Positions 8,833-18,154 of a DNA stretch of 64,000 nucleotides are shown piece after piece. The position numbers were made by a program, and so were the translations under genes. The DNA comes from Bryopsis sp. KO-2023 (Eukaryota; Chlorophyta; Ulvophyceae; Bryopsidales; Bryopsidaceae): NCBI GenBank assembly GCA_030272585.1, contig BSYQ01000005.1, positions 4,371,501 through 4,435,500 on the forward strand, in the 5' to 3' direction. The notes under the pieces are model-generated. The model was not told the origin of the DNA, ran no database searches, and worked only from the letters and a program-made list of their open reading frames with translations. Position 1 is the stretch's first letter. Every line of letters begins with the position of its first letter.

Positions 8833-9006
8833 TGATACGTTGATCGCACTCATTTTGCAGTACGAGTGTGTAGTACGGGTTAGTACGGGTTCTAGGGGGT
8901 TAAGTTCAGAGAGAACACTTGTAAAATTAATTCTCTGGTTTGTGAAAGTGTGTGACCCCAGTCTCAACTTCAGCAACGACTCACTAAAACCTACAGGGAC
9001 CTAACA
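8833..9006 (+). repeat. 5' LTR of outer element A
   Basis: 174 bp, TGATACGTTG...GGACCTAACA, with TG...CA ends. Same sequence at 29267-29440; reversed, slightly different copies bound the nested element. Very short for a chromovirus LTR. Confidence 0.93.
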
Positions 9007-9008
9007 AC

Positions 9009-9020
9009 TGGTTTCGGAGC
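9009..9020 (+). other. Primer-binding site of outer element A
   Basis: TGGTTTCGGAGC begins two bases after the LTR. It matches the classic plant initiator-Met PBS TGGTATCAGAGC at ten of twelve positions. Confidence 0.85.
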
Positions 9021-9508
9021 CGAAGCACCCTTCCTGCAAGTCGAGTCTACTTAGTGGAAGAGATCGACAGGAGATTTTGCAGTCGAGGTGCAAAAGATCA
9101 GGGTCGGCTAGGTCGAAGAAGGTTTCCCCTCGTGTCTGGAACCTACTTCGTGTTGCTGCGCACTAACCAAACGCTGGACGAACGAGAACGCACGTTGCTG
9201 CGCTCGATCATCCCTCCCAAAATCACAGGATCTATAGATCCTTGGACGCTACGACCACAGCACGGCGTAGTAGTACTTCCGTTTGTCGGAGAGTTGTCGA
9301 CACTGCACGCGGTTACCGCAGAGCGGACAAAACGAGTCTGCCAGCGGACGTTTCTGCGGACGAATACGTTTCCGCCAGAAATTACGTGCCAGAAACCGCT
9401 GCCAGAAACCGCTGACAAAGAGTGACCAATTAGTCACGTGGATTACCCGCCAACGGAATCCACCAAACGGACACGTGATTCTACCGCCGACGAATCAAGA
9501 CATCCACC

Positions 9509-11509
9509 ATGAGCGGACACGACGAGCAGCTATACCTGGAATACGGTATCGAAGACAATCAGCAAGAGCGCGACGCCCCAGATGGCCCGCCGCTATATCC
9601 GCTGATCGTCGCTCAGGAATTACCTGCTGTCGGACTGCCGATACAGGCAGAAATGGACCAGCCTTTACAGGCATACGGTGTCCCCGCGCACCCGGACATG
9701 GTGGAGGAAGCAGGCGATGAGGAAGCGGACATTGGCCCGGAGTTTGATGAGGAGATGGAAGAAGAGCCAGGAGTCTTCATCAATCAACAAACGCAGCACC
9801 TGCAACAGAGCCAAGTAAACGTGCATAACCAGACCCTGCACGTGCACAACGATGGCCTGCAGGAGCGCGACCTCCATGAATCGCAAGAGCGGTTATACAG
9901 CCAATTGTCCGAGGAGGCTGCCCAGCGGACAGCCCAGGTCGCCGAGCACCTTGATAGTCGGATGGAGGGAGCTTGTTCAAGCATGGCTTCCCAAGTACAT
10001 GATGTGTTGGACTCTACTCTACAGTCCCGCCATCACCAGATCGAAGGACAGCTCAGTGAGAGGTTGGATGAGCGGATACAAGATCTGGATGCTGCAGCCA
10101 AGGGGAGGCTCAGCCAAATGGAAGCTGGCTTGGCGAATATCCGTGATGTCGCCCAGAAAGAGGTGGACGAAGCCAAAGAGGCTCAGCGGATATTGGCTGA
10201 ACAAGTGGCTGACACGGACGAAAAAAGGAAGAAACTCGAAGAAGAGTATGACCGGCAATATAACGACGCCCTTTGGGGGTTGGATACGGTTCAACAAGAA
10301 CTGAGAGAGACTCAGGCAGAAATGGATGCGGGTCAAGATAAACAGTTCAAGGAAATCGCTCGTGTTAAGTATGATCTCAAAGAGACGCAAGAAAAAGCGG
10401 AAAGTTTTCAGATACAGCATCATGCGGAAGTAGCCTATTTGTTAAAGGAGGCAGCGGCTGCGAAAGAAGCAGCGGCTAGATTACAAGCGGAAATGGAGGA
10501 GTTGAAAAGAAGTCAAAGTCGGTCTTCAAGGAGAAGCAGATCGAGAAGCTCAACAAGGAGCAGAGAGCCGCGGGAAATGTTACAAGAAATGCTACAAGAC
10601 CCGGAAACAGCGCAAGAGCTAAAGAAGGTGTTTGAGGATGTAGCGGACACAAAGTTCACGTCGAATTTTGAGTTTTGGCGGAAGAAAGATGCTGCAGCAG
10701 TTGCCACACAAATGGCATCCGCTGCTCAACAAACACCTCTTGTGGCTGCTATGGCGGGAGCGGGAACCAGAACGGTGGCACAACCACCAAGCTTGGCCGA
10801 AGTACAAGTTCCATTCGGTCAACCGCCCCAAACCTCATCCGGCTTTGCCCCGGATTCGGTAGGTTTCCCGCCAATACCACCAGTATTCCCGCGGGCAAAT
10901 AGACCGATTACCCGACCTGCATCACCCCCAGTCATTATTCCTGGAGTGGGGCGAGGCAGTGCAATCAGCGGACAGGGAAATGTACCTAGGCCGATCGTGA
11001 GGCCTAGCGCTGTGTTTGGACAAACACCAAATACAAGACCACCAGCGGTATTACAGCCAGTACAACCGCCACAGCGTACGCAGGCTTCTCCCGTGGTACA
11101 AACTGTTCCGCTGACAACTCCAACAACCACGTCACCCGAGCCACCTAGAACATTACCCATGCCACCACCAGTTTCTCAGCCAGTGTTATCACATCCATCA
11201 ATGATTTCACCACCCGGCTATTATGCCATGGGAGCATCATACATTCGGCCTTCTATCTTAGGTCACTCCGTGAATGTATACGGAGCTCCATCATCCGGAA
11301 ACCCCTATGTTGGATGGGGATCCTATCCGCGTATTCCTCAACGCGCAGGCGGAGGAGGCGGAGGAGGCGGAGGTGGAGATGATGATGGTTCCGGTGATGG
11401 AAGTGGCGGAGGCCCATCGGACAGAAGTGGCCGTGGGTCTGCACCTGGACCACATATTGGTGGAGGAGGAGAAGGACCATCTAGGAACCCAGGAGGCGGT
11501 CCTGGAGAT
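9509..11509 (+). CDS. Gag of outer element A, N-terminal part (interrupted by nested copy)
   Basis: Starts MSGHDEQLYLEYG. It is the same as the first two thirds of the uninterrupted gag of the nested copy. Parts seen: an acidic N terminus, a long coiled coil (roughly residues 90-330, with LSERLDERIQDLDAAAKG and LEEEYDRQYNDALWGL), an SR-dipeptide patch (SQSRSSRRSRSRSSTRSRE), a proline-rich middle and a glycine-rich stretch where the nested element begins. The remaining gag core lies at 21778-22743. Confidence 0.85.
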
Positions 11510-11683
11510 TGTTAGGCCCCTGTAGGTTTTAGTGAAGTCGTTGCTGAGTCTGAGACTGGGGTCACACACACTACAAACCAGAGAATTAATTTTACAAGTG
11601 TTCTCTCTGAACTTAACCCCCTAGAACCCGTACTAACCCGTACTACACACTCGTACTGCAAAATGAGTGCGATCAACGTATCA
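11510..11683 (-). repeat. 3' LTR of nested element A
   Basis: 174 bp, reverse of TGATACG...CCTAACA, identical by eye to 21599-21772. On the minus strand it is preceded by a polypurine tract with a run of G followed by AGTAGT (11684-11707). Confidence 0.93.
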
Positions 11684-11843
11684 ACTACTCCCCCCCCCCC
11701 CCCCAAAGGGTGTCCACACCCGTAGAAGAACCCAAAAAGAAAGAAAAAGAAAAGAAAAGAAAAGAAAAGAAAAGAAAAGAAAACCCCCAAGGAAAAACTG
11801 TCTCTGTCCGGCTCTGACTCTCTGGCTCTGGCTCTGCTCTCGC

Positions 11844-13724
11844 TCACTCTGTCTCCGAGTCCAAGCCCTCGAGATCCCACATCGTTCGTAGGATGTATGT
11901 CAGCCGGGATCCAAGCTCCTTGACACCGGTTTTCGAAGGGAAGGCTGCGGATTTGACCCGACACACCTGACATGGTAAGGTGAGCTGATCAGTGGCATCC
12001 GGGGGTGGAAGCGATGGGAGCGGAAGAAAATCCTCCGCACGTTTCCCGAGGCGAAGATGCTCCGCGGTCATATCGAGCGGCCGGATACTTTTATCCGCGA
12101 GCCACCGATTGATGACCCGATCCATTACATGATGATGGGGCCAGTGTGTGGGACAAACGTAGTGAGCCCCACAACTGGTTTTTATCCCGACACCATGTTG
12201 CGTTCCCGCGCAGTAGTAGCACTTCGTTCCCGCGAGTGCTGGATCGTGCGTGCCTTTGATCTTCTTGAGCGCTGCACGCAACTCTTTCGCGTCCTTCGCG
12301 CGTGTGCGTTTCTTCCCCCGCTTGGTGCTTTTCTCCGCGCCCTTTTTTTCCGCTTCCTTCACTTTTTCCGCATCCGCCTGAGTCGACGGCTCCCCTTTCT
12401 TGGTTTCGGCGGTTGTCTTTTTCTCCGCGTCCGCCTTCTTTTGTTTTCCCGCGTCCGCGTGTGTTTTTCCCGCGTCCGCCTTTTGTTTTTCCGCAGCCGC
12501 CTTTTTCTCCGCGTGTGTTTTCTCCGCGTCCGCTTTTTGTTTTTCCGCGGCCGCCTTTTTCTCCGCGGCTGCTTTCTTTTTCTCCGCATCCGCCTCCGCG
12601 AGTGCTTTGAGCATTGCTGCTTTGACGAGTGCTTTTGTTTGTGTGTCCTCCGCGCTCAGCGGTGGTTTTGAACCTGTCGGTTCTTCCGCTATGACGTCTT
12701 CGTTGTCGTCATCGTCAAGGGAACTCTGGGGTGGTTTCGCCAACTGCTTTGAGATATTCTCCGCTGCCCCGTCTATCCGGCTCAACCAGTCGTTCACTTG
12801 GTCCAAATTGTGCGCTTTGGTAAGGTCCACGTTCGTGATGGTGATCTCCTTGACCTTATGCATGTCGACCTGATCTTTTATCCGGCCGTCACGCACCAAC
12901 TGCGCCTGCGCCTTCGCGGTGTCCAGCCGTACTCCCACGAGTCCGTGTGAGAAGCTCGCGAGTGACTGCGGGATGTCCATGAGGTTGGCCCGAAGCCGGT
13001 TGACCTCAACTTTGGACGCGACGAGTTCTGACATCAACACACGGGCGGTCGTGCTGCTGCAGAAATCGTCTCCCTTTTCCGCCTTGGCGAGAGCGGCTTT
13101 CGTGGCTGCCAACTCTTTTTGGACCGTGGCGAGGTGCTTGTAGCGTTTCTCCGCCTCGCTGATGAGCTGCTTGTTTTCCTTGTGGTACCAATCTGTATCC
13201 GCTTGAGCTTTGGTGGCTGCTTTCCGGGAGAGGGTCAGATCGGTGGTCAGCTGGGTGATTTCCTTTGCTTTCGCGGAAATTTCTTGATCCCGCGCGGAAA
13301 TTATTTGATCCTTTGCGGAATTTTCTTCCTCTTGCGCGGATAACTCTCTTTTGATGGTCTTGAGTTCCGCTTCCGCACCGCGGGCTTTCACTTGAGCATC
13401 ACTCAACTGCTGTTGAAGAGCCCGGTATCGATCCTTCCAATCCGCCTCCAGCTTAATTTTCTCCGCCGTCTGTTTCTCCTCTGTTTCCCGGAGTTTCGCC
13501 GCCAGCTCACAGATTTCCGCCTCCTGCTCATCCCTTTTTGTCACACCCTCCTGAAGCTTCGTGTGTAATTTTTCGTAATCCGCCGCCACATTTGCATGTA
13601 ATTCCACTGCCTCAGTTCCAGATTCTAAGGCTTCCGCGAGCTCCGTTTCCAAGGCCTCTGCCTTTGTTTTCCACTCATCCCTCTGCTGACGGAGTCGCTC
13701 CAAATGCTCGGATGTTCCAGACAT
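11844..13724 (-). CDS. Third ORF of nested element A: coiled-coil protein with Cys/His-rich C-terminal domain
   Basis: 626 residues from ATG 13724 (MSGTSEHLERLRQQRDEWK). Residues 1-230 are a long coiled coil. A globular segment follows (for example ARVLMSELVASKVEVNRLR, LASFSHGLVGVRLD), then a low-complexity Lys/Ala/Glu/Asp region (repeats of AEKKAAAEKQKAD). The C-terminal 130 residues have regular Cys/His (CYYCAGTQH, CGAHYVCPTHWPHHH, LPCQVCRVK) and could bind zinc. It has no signal peptide or membrane helix, so it is not a classical envelope protein although it sits in the env position. It starts about 320 bp after pol, with a TATA-like motif between. No known family recognised. Confidence 0.8.
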   Translation of the reverse strand: MSGTSEHLERLRQQRDEWKTKAEALETELAEALESGTEAVELHANVAADYEKLHTKLQEGVTKRDEQEAEICELAAKLRETEEKQTAEKIKLEADWKDRYRALQQQLSDAQVKARGAEAELKTIKRELSAQEEENSAKDQIISARDQEISAKAKEITQLTTDLTLSRKAATKAQADTDWYHKENKQLISEAEKRYKHLATVQKELAATKAALAKAEKGDDFCSSTTARVLMSELVASKVEVNRLRANLMDIPQSLASFSHGLVGVRLDTAKAQAQLVRDGRIKDQVDMHKVKEITITNVDLTKAHNLDQVNDWLSRIDGAAENISKQLAKPPQSSLDDDDNEDVIAEEPTGSKPPLSAEDTQTKALVKAAMLKALAEADAEKKKAAAEKKAAAEKQKADAEKTHAEKKAAAEKQKADAGKTHADAGKQKKADAEKKTTAETKKGEPSTQADAEKVKEAEKKGAEKSTKRGKKRTRAKDAKELRAALKKIKGTHDPALAGTKCYYCAGTQHGVGIKTSCGAHYVCPTHWPHHHVMDRVINRWLADKSIRPLDMTAEHLRLGKRAEDFLPLPSLPPPDATDQLTLPCQVCRVKSAAFPSKTGVKELGSRLTYILRTMWDLEGLDSETE

Positions 13725-13835
13725 TTTGATGCAAATGCTTTTAATGTTTGCTCTGGTGGCGGTTGCTTCTGAAGGTTCAGTGCGCTCGGCGTAAACTTTT
13801 GACGAAATAGGGCTGGAGGGTTGCAGCCTAGCTAG

Positions 13836-13841
13836 TTTATA
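13836..13841 (-). promoter_or_regulatory. TATA-like motif before third ORF (nested copy)
   Basis: TATAAA on the minus strand, about 110 bp upstream of the third ORF's ATG, in the 320-bp pol-ORF3 spacer. The same motif is at 27032-27037 in the outer copy. It may drive a separate transcript; an acceptor site for a spliced subgenomic RNA is the alternative. Confidence 0.3.
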
Positions 13842-14044
13842 CAAGTGATAGAGTCACTCACTTGTCACTGATGGAAGACTTCCTCTATTGAGTGTCGTCT
13901 CATCCAAGGTTCTAGCCCGCTTTGATATTACCCTCGCTATCTTGACTCAGCTCTCTGTAGCTCGCTCTTAGATGTATTTGATTATGGGTGAACTGATACC
14001 AACTCAGTAACCATCGTTCCCTTCCCCATATCAACCTGTATCAT

Positions 14045-17000
14045 CTAAAGAGGTTGTTTCCGCCGCCTTGTCCGCCTTTCTTCCCGCTTAGAGCGGATTT
14101 CCTCTTTGGTCGGCAAGCGCGTGCGGTTCTTGAGATACTCCGCCAAGATATCGCTGGCATTGGCCAGGTGGGCTTCTGGCTCCCAGGTGGCTTCCATCAA
14201 ATCATAGCCCTTCCACAGAATCAAGTACTCCCGACGGTTGGGTGTGCCTCGATCCCGCAGAATACGCTCGACCTCATATTCAATGGCGCCATCCACCAAC
14301 TCCCCTTCGGGAGGTTCCACCTCCCGCTCATCATCTTTTGACAAGCGGTTGTATGCCTTCAGCTTGGAGACATGGAAGGTAGAATGAATAGTCCAATGGG
14401 GTGGTAGTTGCAGGCGATAAGCGACTGTGGATATCGCTTTGTCCACTTTGAATGGCCCGACAAACCTCCGGCGGATTTTTGGTGGGATCTTTTGCAAGGA
14501 TTGCAGCGGAATAAATGTACTCCGCACCAAAACTTCATCCCCTTCTTTGAAGATTACTTCCCGCCGCCGTTTGTTCGCTTGGACACACATCCGCTCTTGT
14601 GCGGTTGCATACTGCTGCTTTGCCTGCTGCAGTTGCTCGTCCATTCGTTTCACCATTTCGGTTGCCATTTCGGACTCTTCTTTCGCCGTTAACTTTTTCT
14701 GCACGGTAATTTGTCCCATATGCTGCCCATACAACAAGTGTGCTGGGGCATAGCCGGTTGACACATTGCGGGAGTTGTTGGCAGCAAATTCCGCTGTCGC
14801 CAAGAAATCAACCCAGCGGTCTGGATACCGCTCCACATAAGGCCGCAAAAAGTCTTCCAACACCCGAATAGTAACCTCTGACTGCCCATCTGTTTGTGGG
14901 TGGTAGGCTGTGCTCATTCGGAGCTGGGTTCCCAGAAGTGAAAATAAAGACCGCCAGAAGGAACTTGTGAATCTGGGGTCTCGATCGGAAATTATCACTT
15001 TGGGGAGGCCATAGTGTTTGTATATTTTGTCCACAAACAACTTAGCATATTCCGGGGCGGTTATTTCCTTAGTGCAGGGTGCGAAGCGAACGTACTTGGT
15101 TAACCGATCAACAAATACCGCGATGGCGGTGAACCCACGTGACTTTGGTAAATCAGTCACGAGGTCAGTGGTGATCTGTTCCCACTTTGTTGTCGGTATT
15201 GGGAGTGGATGCAGAAGCCCTTTCTGCTTCGTCGTATCAGCTTTTGTCCGCTGACAGACAGGGCATGTCCGCACGTATGCTTGGACATCCTTTCCAACTC
15301 CTTTCCACCAGTAGTATCGCTGTAGCACATCCGATGTCCGGGCGGCACCTGCGTGTCCAGCGCTCGGAACATCATGGAACTCCCCCATAACCTTTTTCCG
15401 GTATCCATTTGGAACCACTAGTACTTTGTCTGAGGTGGGAGTTGCTTGATAGTACAACCAGCCATCCTCGAACGAAAGTTTCGTGGGTTTACCCTCTTGG
15501 ATTTTCGCGACTTCCGCTTGCAGTTTTTGATCTGCTGCAATAGCGGTCTTCCATGCATCCGCTTCATCCACCACCCAGGCGGACAAAGCATGAATTTGAT
15601 CCTGTGAATCAGGAAGGCTTCGGGATAACGCATCCGCCAGTACGTTGGCTTTACCAGGCACATAGACGATTTTTGGATCGATGGAATCAAAATACCCTGA
15701 CGTATACCATCGGGATTGTGTCCGCGACATTTTAGCTTGGGTCATGAAGTGGGTTATCGGCTGATGGTCTGTCATAACCGTAACCTCCCCAGGCGCTCCT
15801 TCGAGGTAATGCCGCCATTGGCTGAGCGCATATGCTACAGCCCCCAGCTCCCGCTCATATGCGGAATATCGTGTCTCAGCTGGTTTTAATCGTCTTGAAA
15901 GGTAGGCTATTGGCTGTAGCCCCTTTCCATGGTCCTGACACAGAACTGCTCCATATGCAGTTCCTGATGCGTCCGTTATTACGGTGTACCTAAGAAGCGG
16001 ATCGGGTAGGAGAAGTATGGGGGTGCGGGTGATCTTTTGCTTGAGTTTGCTGAAGGCTTCGCGCTGAATAGGCCCCCATGTCCACACATGATTCTTTTTG
16101 ATCAGATCATGTAAGGGTCCTGCAATCCGCGCAAACTCTGGTATAAACTTACGATAGTAAGATACCATGCCCAGAAAACTTCGCACATCCCCAACTGAGC
16201 TCAACTCCTTCCATTCTTGAATAGCCCGCACTTTATCACTCATTGGTTGCAGGCCTTTCCCTGACAAATGATATCCCAGATAATCGGTCTCGCTGACCCC
16301 CACTTCACACTTGCTCGCTTTCGCGTAGAGCTTGTGTTTGTGTAACCGCTCGAATACCTGTTTCAAATGATCGACATGTTCTTCCACTGAATTGGAAAAC
16401 ACCAGAATGTCGTCAATGAACACAACCACAAAGTGGTCCAAAAACTCCCCCAACAAATCCTGCACCATAGTTTGAAACTGGGCCGGACAGTTGGACATTC
16501 CGAAGGGACAAACGAGGAACTCGAAATGCCCGTATCGTGTGCGGAATGCAGTTTTTGGGGTATCCTTTGGCCGGACTGGAAATTGCCAGTAGCCCGAGCG
16601 GAGGTCGATCTTGGTGTAGATCTTCGCTTTAGCGAGCCGGTCCATTAACTCTTCGGGGAGCGGAAGTGGATAGCGGTTTTTGATGGTGTAGTGGTTGATC
16701 CATCTGTAATCAACACACATCCGCAGTCCGCCGTCTTTTTTAGGGACAAAGAGTATGGGGGCTCCCCAGGGACTCTCTGACGGCCTAATCTTCCGTTGCT
16801 CGAGGAGATAATCCACTTGTGTCCGAACTTCATCCAATTCAGCCGGAGAAAGTTTGTACAGAGGACGGTGGATTGGGCTCATACTCTCATCCTCAAGGTC
16901 GATCTTAAATTCATGACCCTTGCGGACGGGAGGTATGCCAGGTGGGAGATCTTTTGGAAAAATGTGGCTATATTCCTCCACCACAGAGCGGATATCCGGA

Positions 17001-18154
17001 TGCATCTGATCATGCAGCAACTTCGGTACCTCCGTCTCTTGTGGTGTGTTGGTGCCCGCTGAAGTTTGAAGGCTATCAACGGTTACCCCTTCATACGGAT
17101 ATTGCATCAAGTGATTGCTATCCGTGGGGTCAGATTCACGCACCACCACCAAGTAAGCCAAACTATCTGTGGCTTCAGTTTGCTTCTTGATGTAGCGGAA
17201 TATCTTCTTGTGGGTGATGAGAGGTGTGGTTTCATTCGCAAGTTGAAGATAATCAGTCGGTCTTTCCTTTACCGGTACTGTTATCCAACCTTGACCTTGG
17301 CGAATGTTGATAGTTCCCTGTGCAAAGTCTATGGACGGGTTATTGGCGATGAGCCACGGTAACCCTAACACGATGTCATATGTGAGATGAGGAAAAACAT
17401 CCGCAGAAAACTGGGTTTTGTATCCGCCCAACTGCATATTGATGTTTCCGCATCGTTTGTCCACATTGCAAACAGACCCGTTGGCTAATGAAACGGTCTT
17501 ATTACACGAGGAGAACTCTAACCCCAAACGATCCACAAGTTTCTGCGCTACATAATTTTCCGTAGCTCCACAGTCCAAATAAGCGGAGATTGAAACTCCC
17601 CCTATCCGCCCCTTAAGCTCATATCCCATGAACTTAAGGTGGTGATTATTTACCAGCGGGTTAAAACTGTCTTGAAGGTAATCCCCACCTTCAACCCCTG
17701 GTTGTTTCTTTCTGTCCGATGCCCCCCTTGCATCGGCGTCAGACGGAACCCTTGGGCTGGTCCGGTCTAAACTTTTTACACTTCCTTCCGAAGCCTGTTT
17801 CTCTCCACAAGGCGGGATAGATTCCAGGTTGCTATCTCCGGAGGAACTTCCAGAGTCTTCATGTACTGAACCAACACTTTCCGCCAACTCTCTGCCGGAA
17901 GTGCTTAGGATGACCGTACTTGAATCATCCATCCGCTCTTTGTCACCAAGTTTTGTACTCATCAGCGGATTTTCAGCCCTCTGGGCGGGATTTCTTTTTG
18001 ACTCTTTCTCGGTCTTTTTATTCCCCTCTCGTTCTCTTGCTCGTGACTCCCGGAGCTTCTGACGTCTGCGATGTCTATATCTTCGGCGTCTGGCTCTTTT
18101 TCTTCTGGCCGCATGGAGTGAAGTCTCCTCTATGCGGCGTGATCTTTTAGCCAT
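14045..18154 (-). CDS. Pol of nested element A: protease, RT, RNase H, integrase, chromodomain
   Basis: 1,369 residues, open throughout. After a very basic start come the aspartic protease (YLDCGATENYV, about 190-200, with the IVLGLPWL flap-side motif), RT (YTKIDLRSGYWQF about 513, VVFIDDILVF about 578), RNase H (VITDASGTAYGA about 725, LADALSRS about 838) and the integrase zinc domain (HDVPSAGHAG ... CPVCQRTK about 926-970). The integrase core follows (TTDLVTDLP, IISDRDPRFTS, QTDGQSE about 995-1092), then the GPF module (RRFVGPFKVDKA about 1228) and a chromodomain (EYEVERILRDR ... LWKGYDLMEATWEP, 1290-1345). It overlaps gag by 25 bp in another frame, so expression by reinitiation or frameshift is likely. 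Confidence 0.95.
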   Translation of the reverse strand: MAKRSRRIEETSLHAARRKRARRRRYRHRRRQKLRESRAREREGNKKTEKESKRNPAQRAENPLMSTKLGDKERMDDSSTVILSTSGRELAESVGSVHEDSGSSSGDSNLESIPPCGEKQASEGSVKSLDRTSPRVPSDADARGASDRKKQPGVEGGDYLQDSFNPLVNNHHLKFMGYELKGRIGGVSISAYLDCGATENYVAQKLVDRLGLEFSSCNKTVSLANGSVCNVDKRCGNINMQLGGYKTQFSADVFPHLTYDIVLGLPWLIANNPSIDFAQGTINIRQGQGWITVPVKERPTDYLQLANETTPLITHKKIFRYIKKQTEATDSLAYLVVVRESDPTDSNHLMQYPYEGVTVDSLQTSAGTNTPQETEVPKLLHDQMHPDIRSVVEEYSHIFPKDLPPGIPPVRKGHEFKIDLEDESMSPIHRPLYKLSPAELDEVRTQVDYLLEQRKIRPSESPWGAPILFVPKKDGGLRMCVDYRWINHYTIKNRYPLPLPEELMDRLAKAKIYTKIDLRSGYWQFPVRPKDTPKTAFRTRYGHFEFLVCPFGMSNCPAQFQTMVQDLLGEFLDHFVVVFIDDILVFSNSVEEHVDHLKQVFERLHKHKLYAKASKCEVGVSETDYLGYHLSGKGLQPMSDKVRAIQEWKELSSVGDVRSFLGMVSYYRKFIPEFARIAGPLHDLIKKNHVWTWGPIQREAFSKLKQKITRTPILLLPDPLLRYTVITDASGTAYGAVLCQDHGKGLQPIAYLSRRLKPAETRYSAYERELGAVAYALSQWRHYLEGAPGEVTVMTDHQPITHFMTQAKMSRTQSRWYTSGYFDSIDPKIVYVPGKANVLADALSRSLPDSQDQIHALSAWVVDEADAWKTAIAADQKLQAEVAKIQEGKPTKLSFEDGWLYYQATPTSDKVLVVPNGYRKKVMGEFHDVPSAGHAGAARTSDVLQRYYWWKGVGKDVQAYVRTCPVCQRTKADTTKQKGLLHPLPIPTTKWEQITTDLVTDLPKSRGFTAIAVFVDRLTKYVRFAPCTKEITAPEYAKLFVDKIYKHYGLPKVIISDRDPRFTSSFWRSLFSLLGTQLRMSTAYHPQTDGQSEVTIRVLEDFLRPYVERYPDRWVDFLATAEFAANNSRNVSTGYAPAHLLYGQHMGQITVQKKLTAKEESEMATEMVKRMDEQLQQAKQQYATAQERMCVQANKRRREVIFKEGDEVLVRSTFIPLQSLQKIPPKIRRRFVGPFKVDKAISTVAYRLQLPPHWTIHSTFHVSKLKAYNRLSKDDEREVEPPEGELVDGAIEYEVERILRDRGTPNRREYLILWKGYDLMEATWEPEAHLANASDILAEYLKNRTRLPTKEEIRSKREERRTRRRKQPL

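Noticed and set aside
12057-12671. Arg/Phe/Leu-rich plus-strand frame opposite ORF3
   Set aside because: Antisense of the Lys/Ala/Glu repeat region of ORF3; the same shadow appears in the outer copy.
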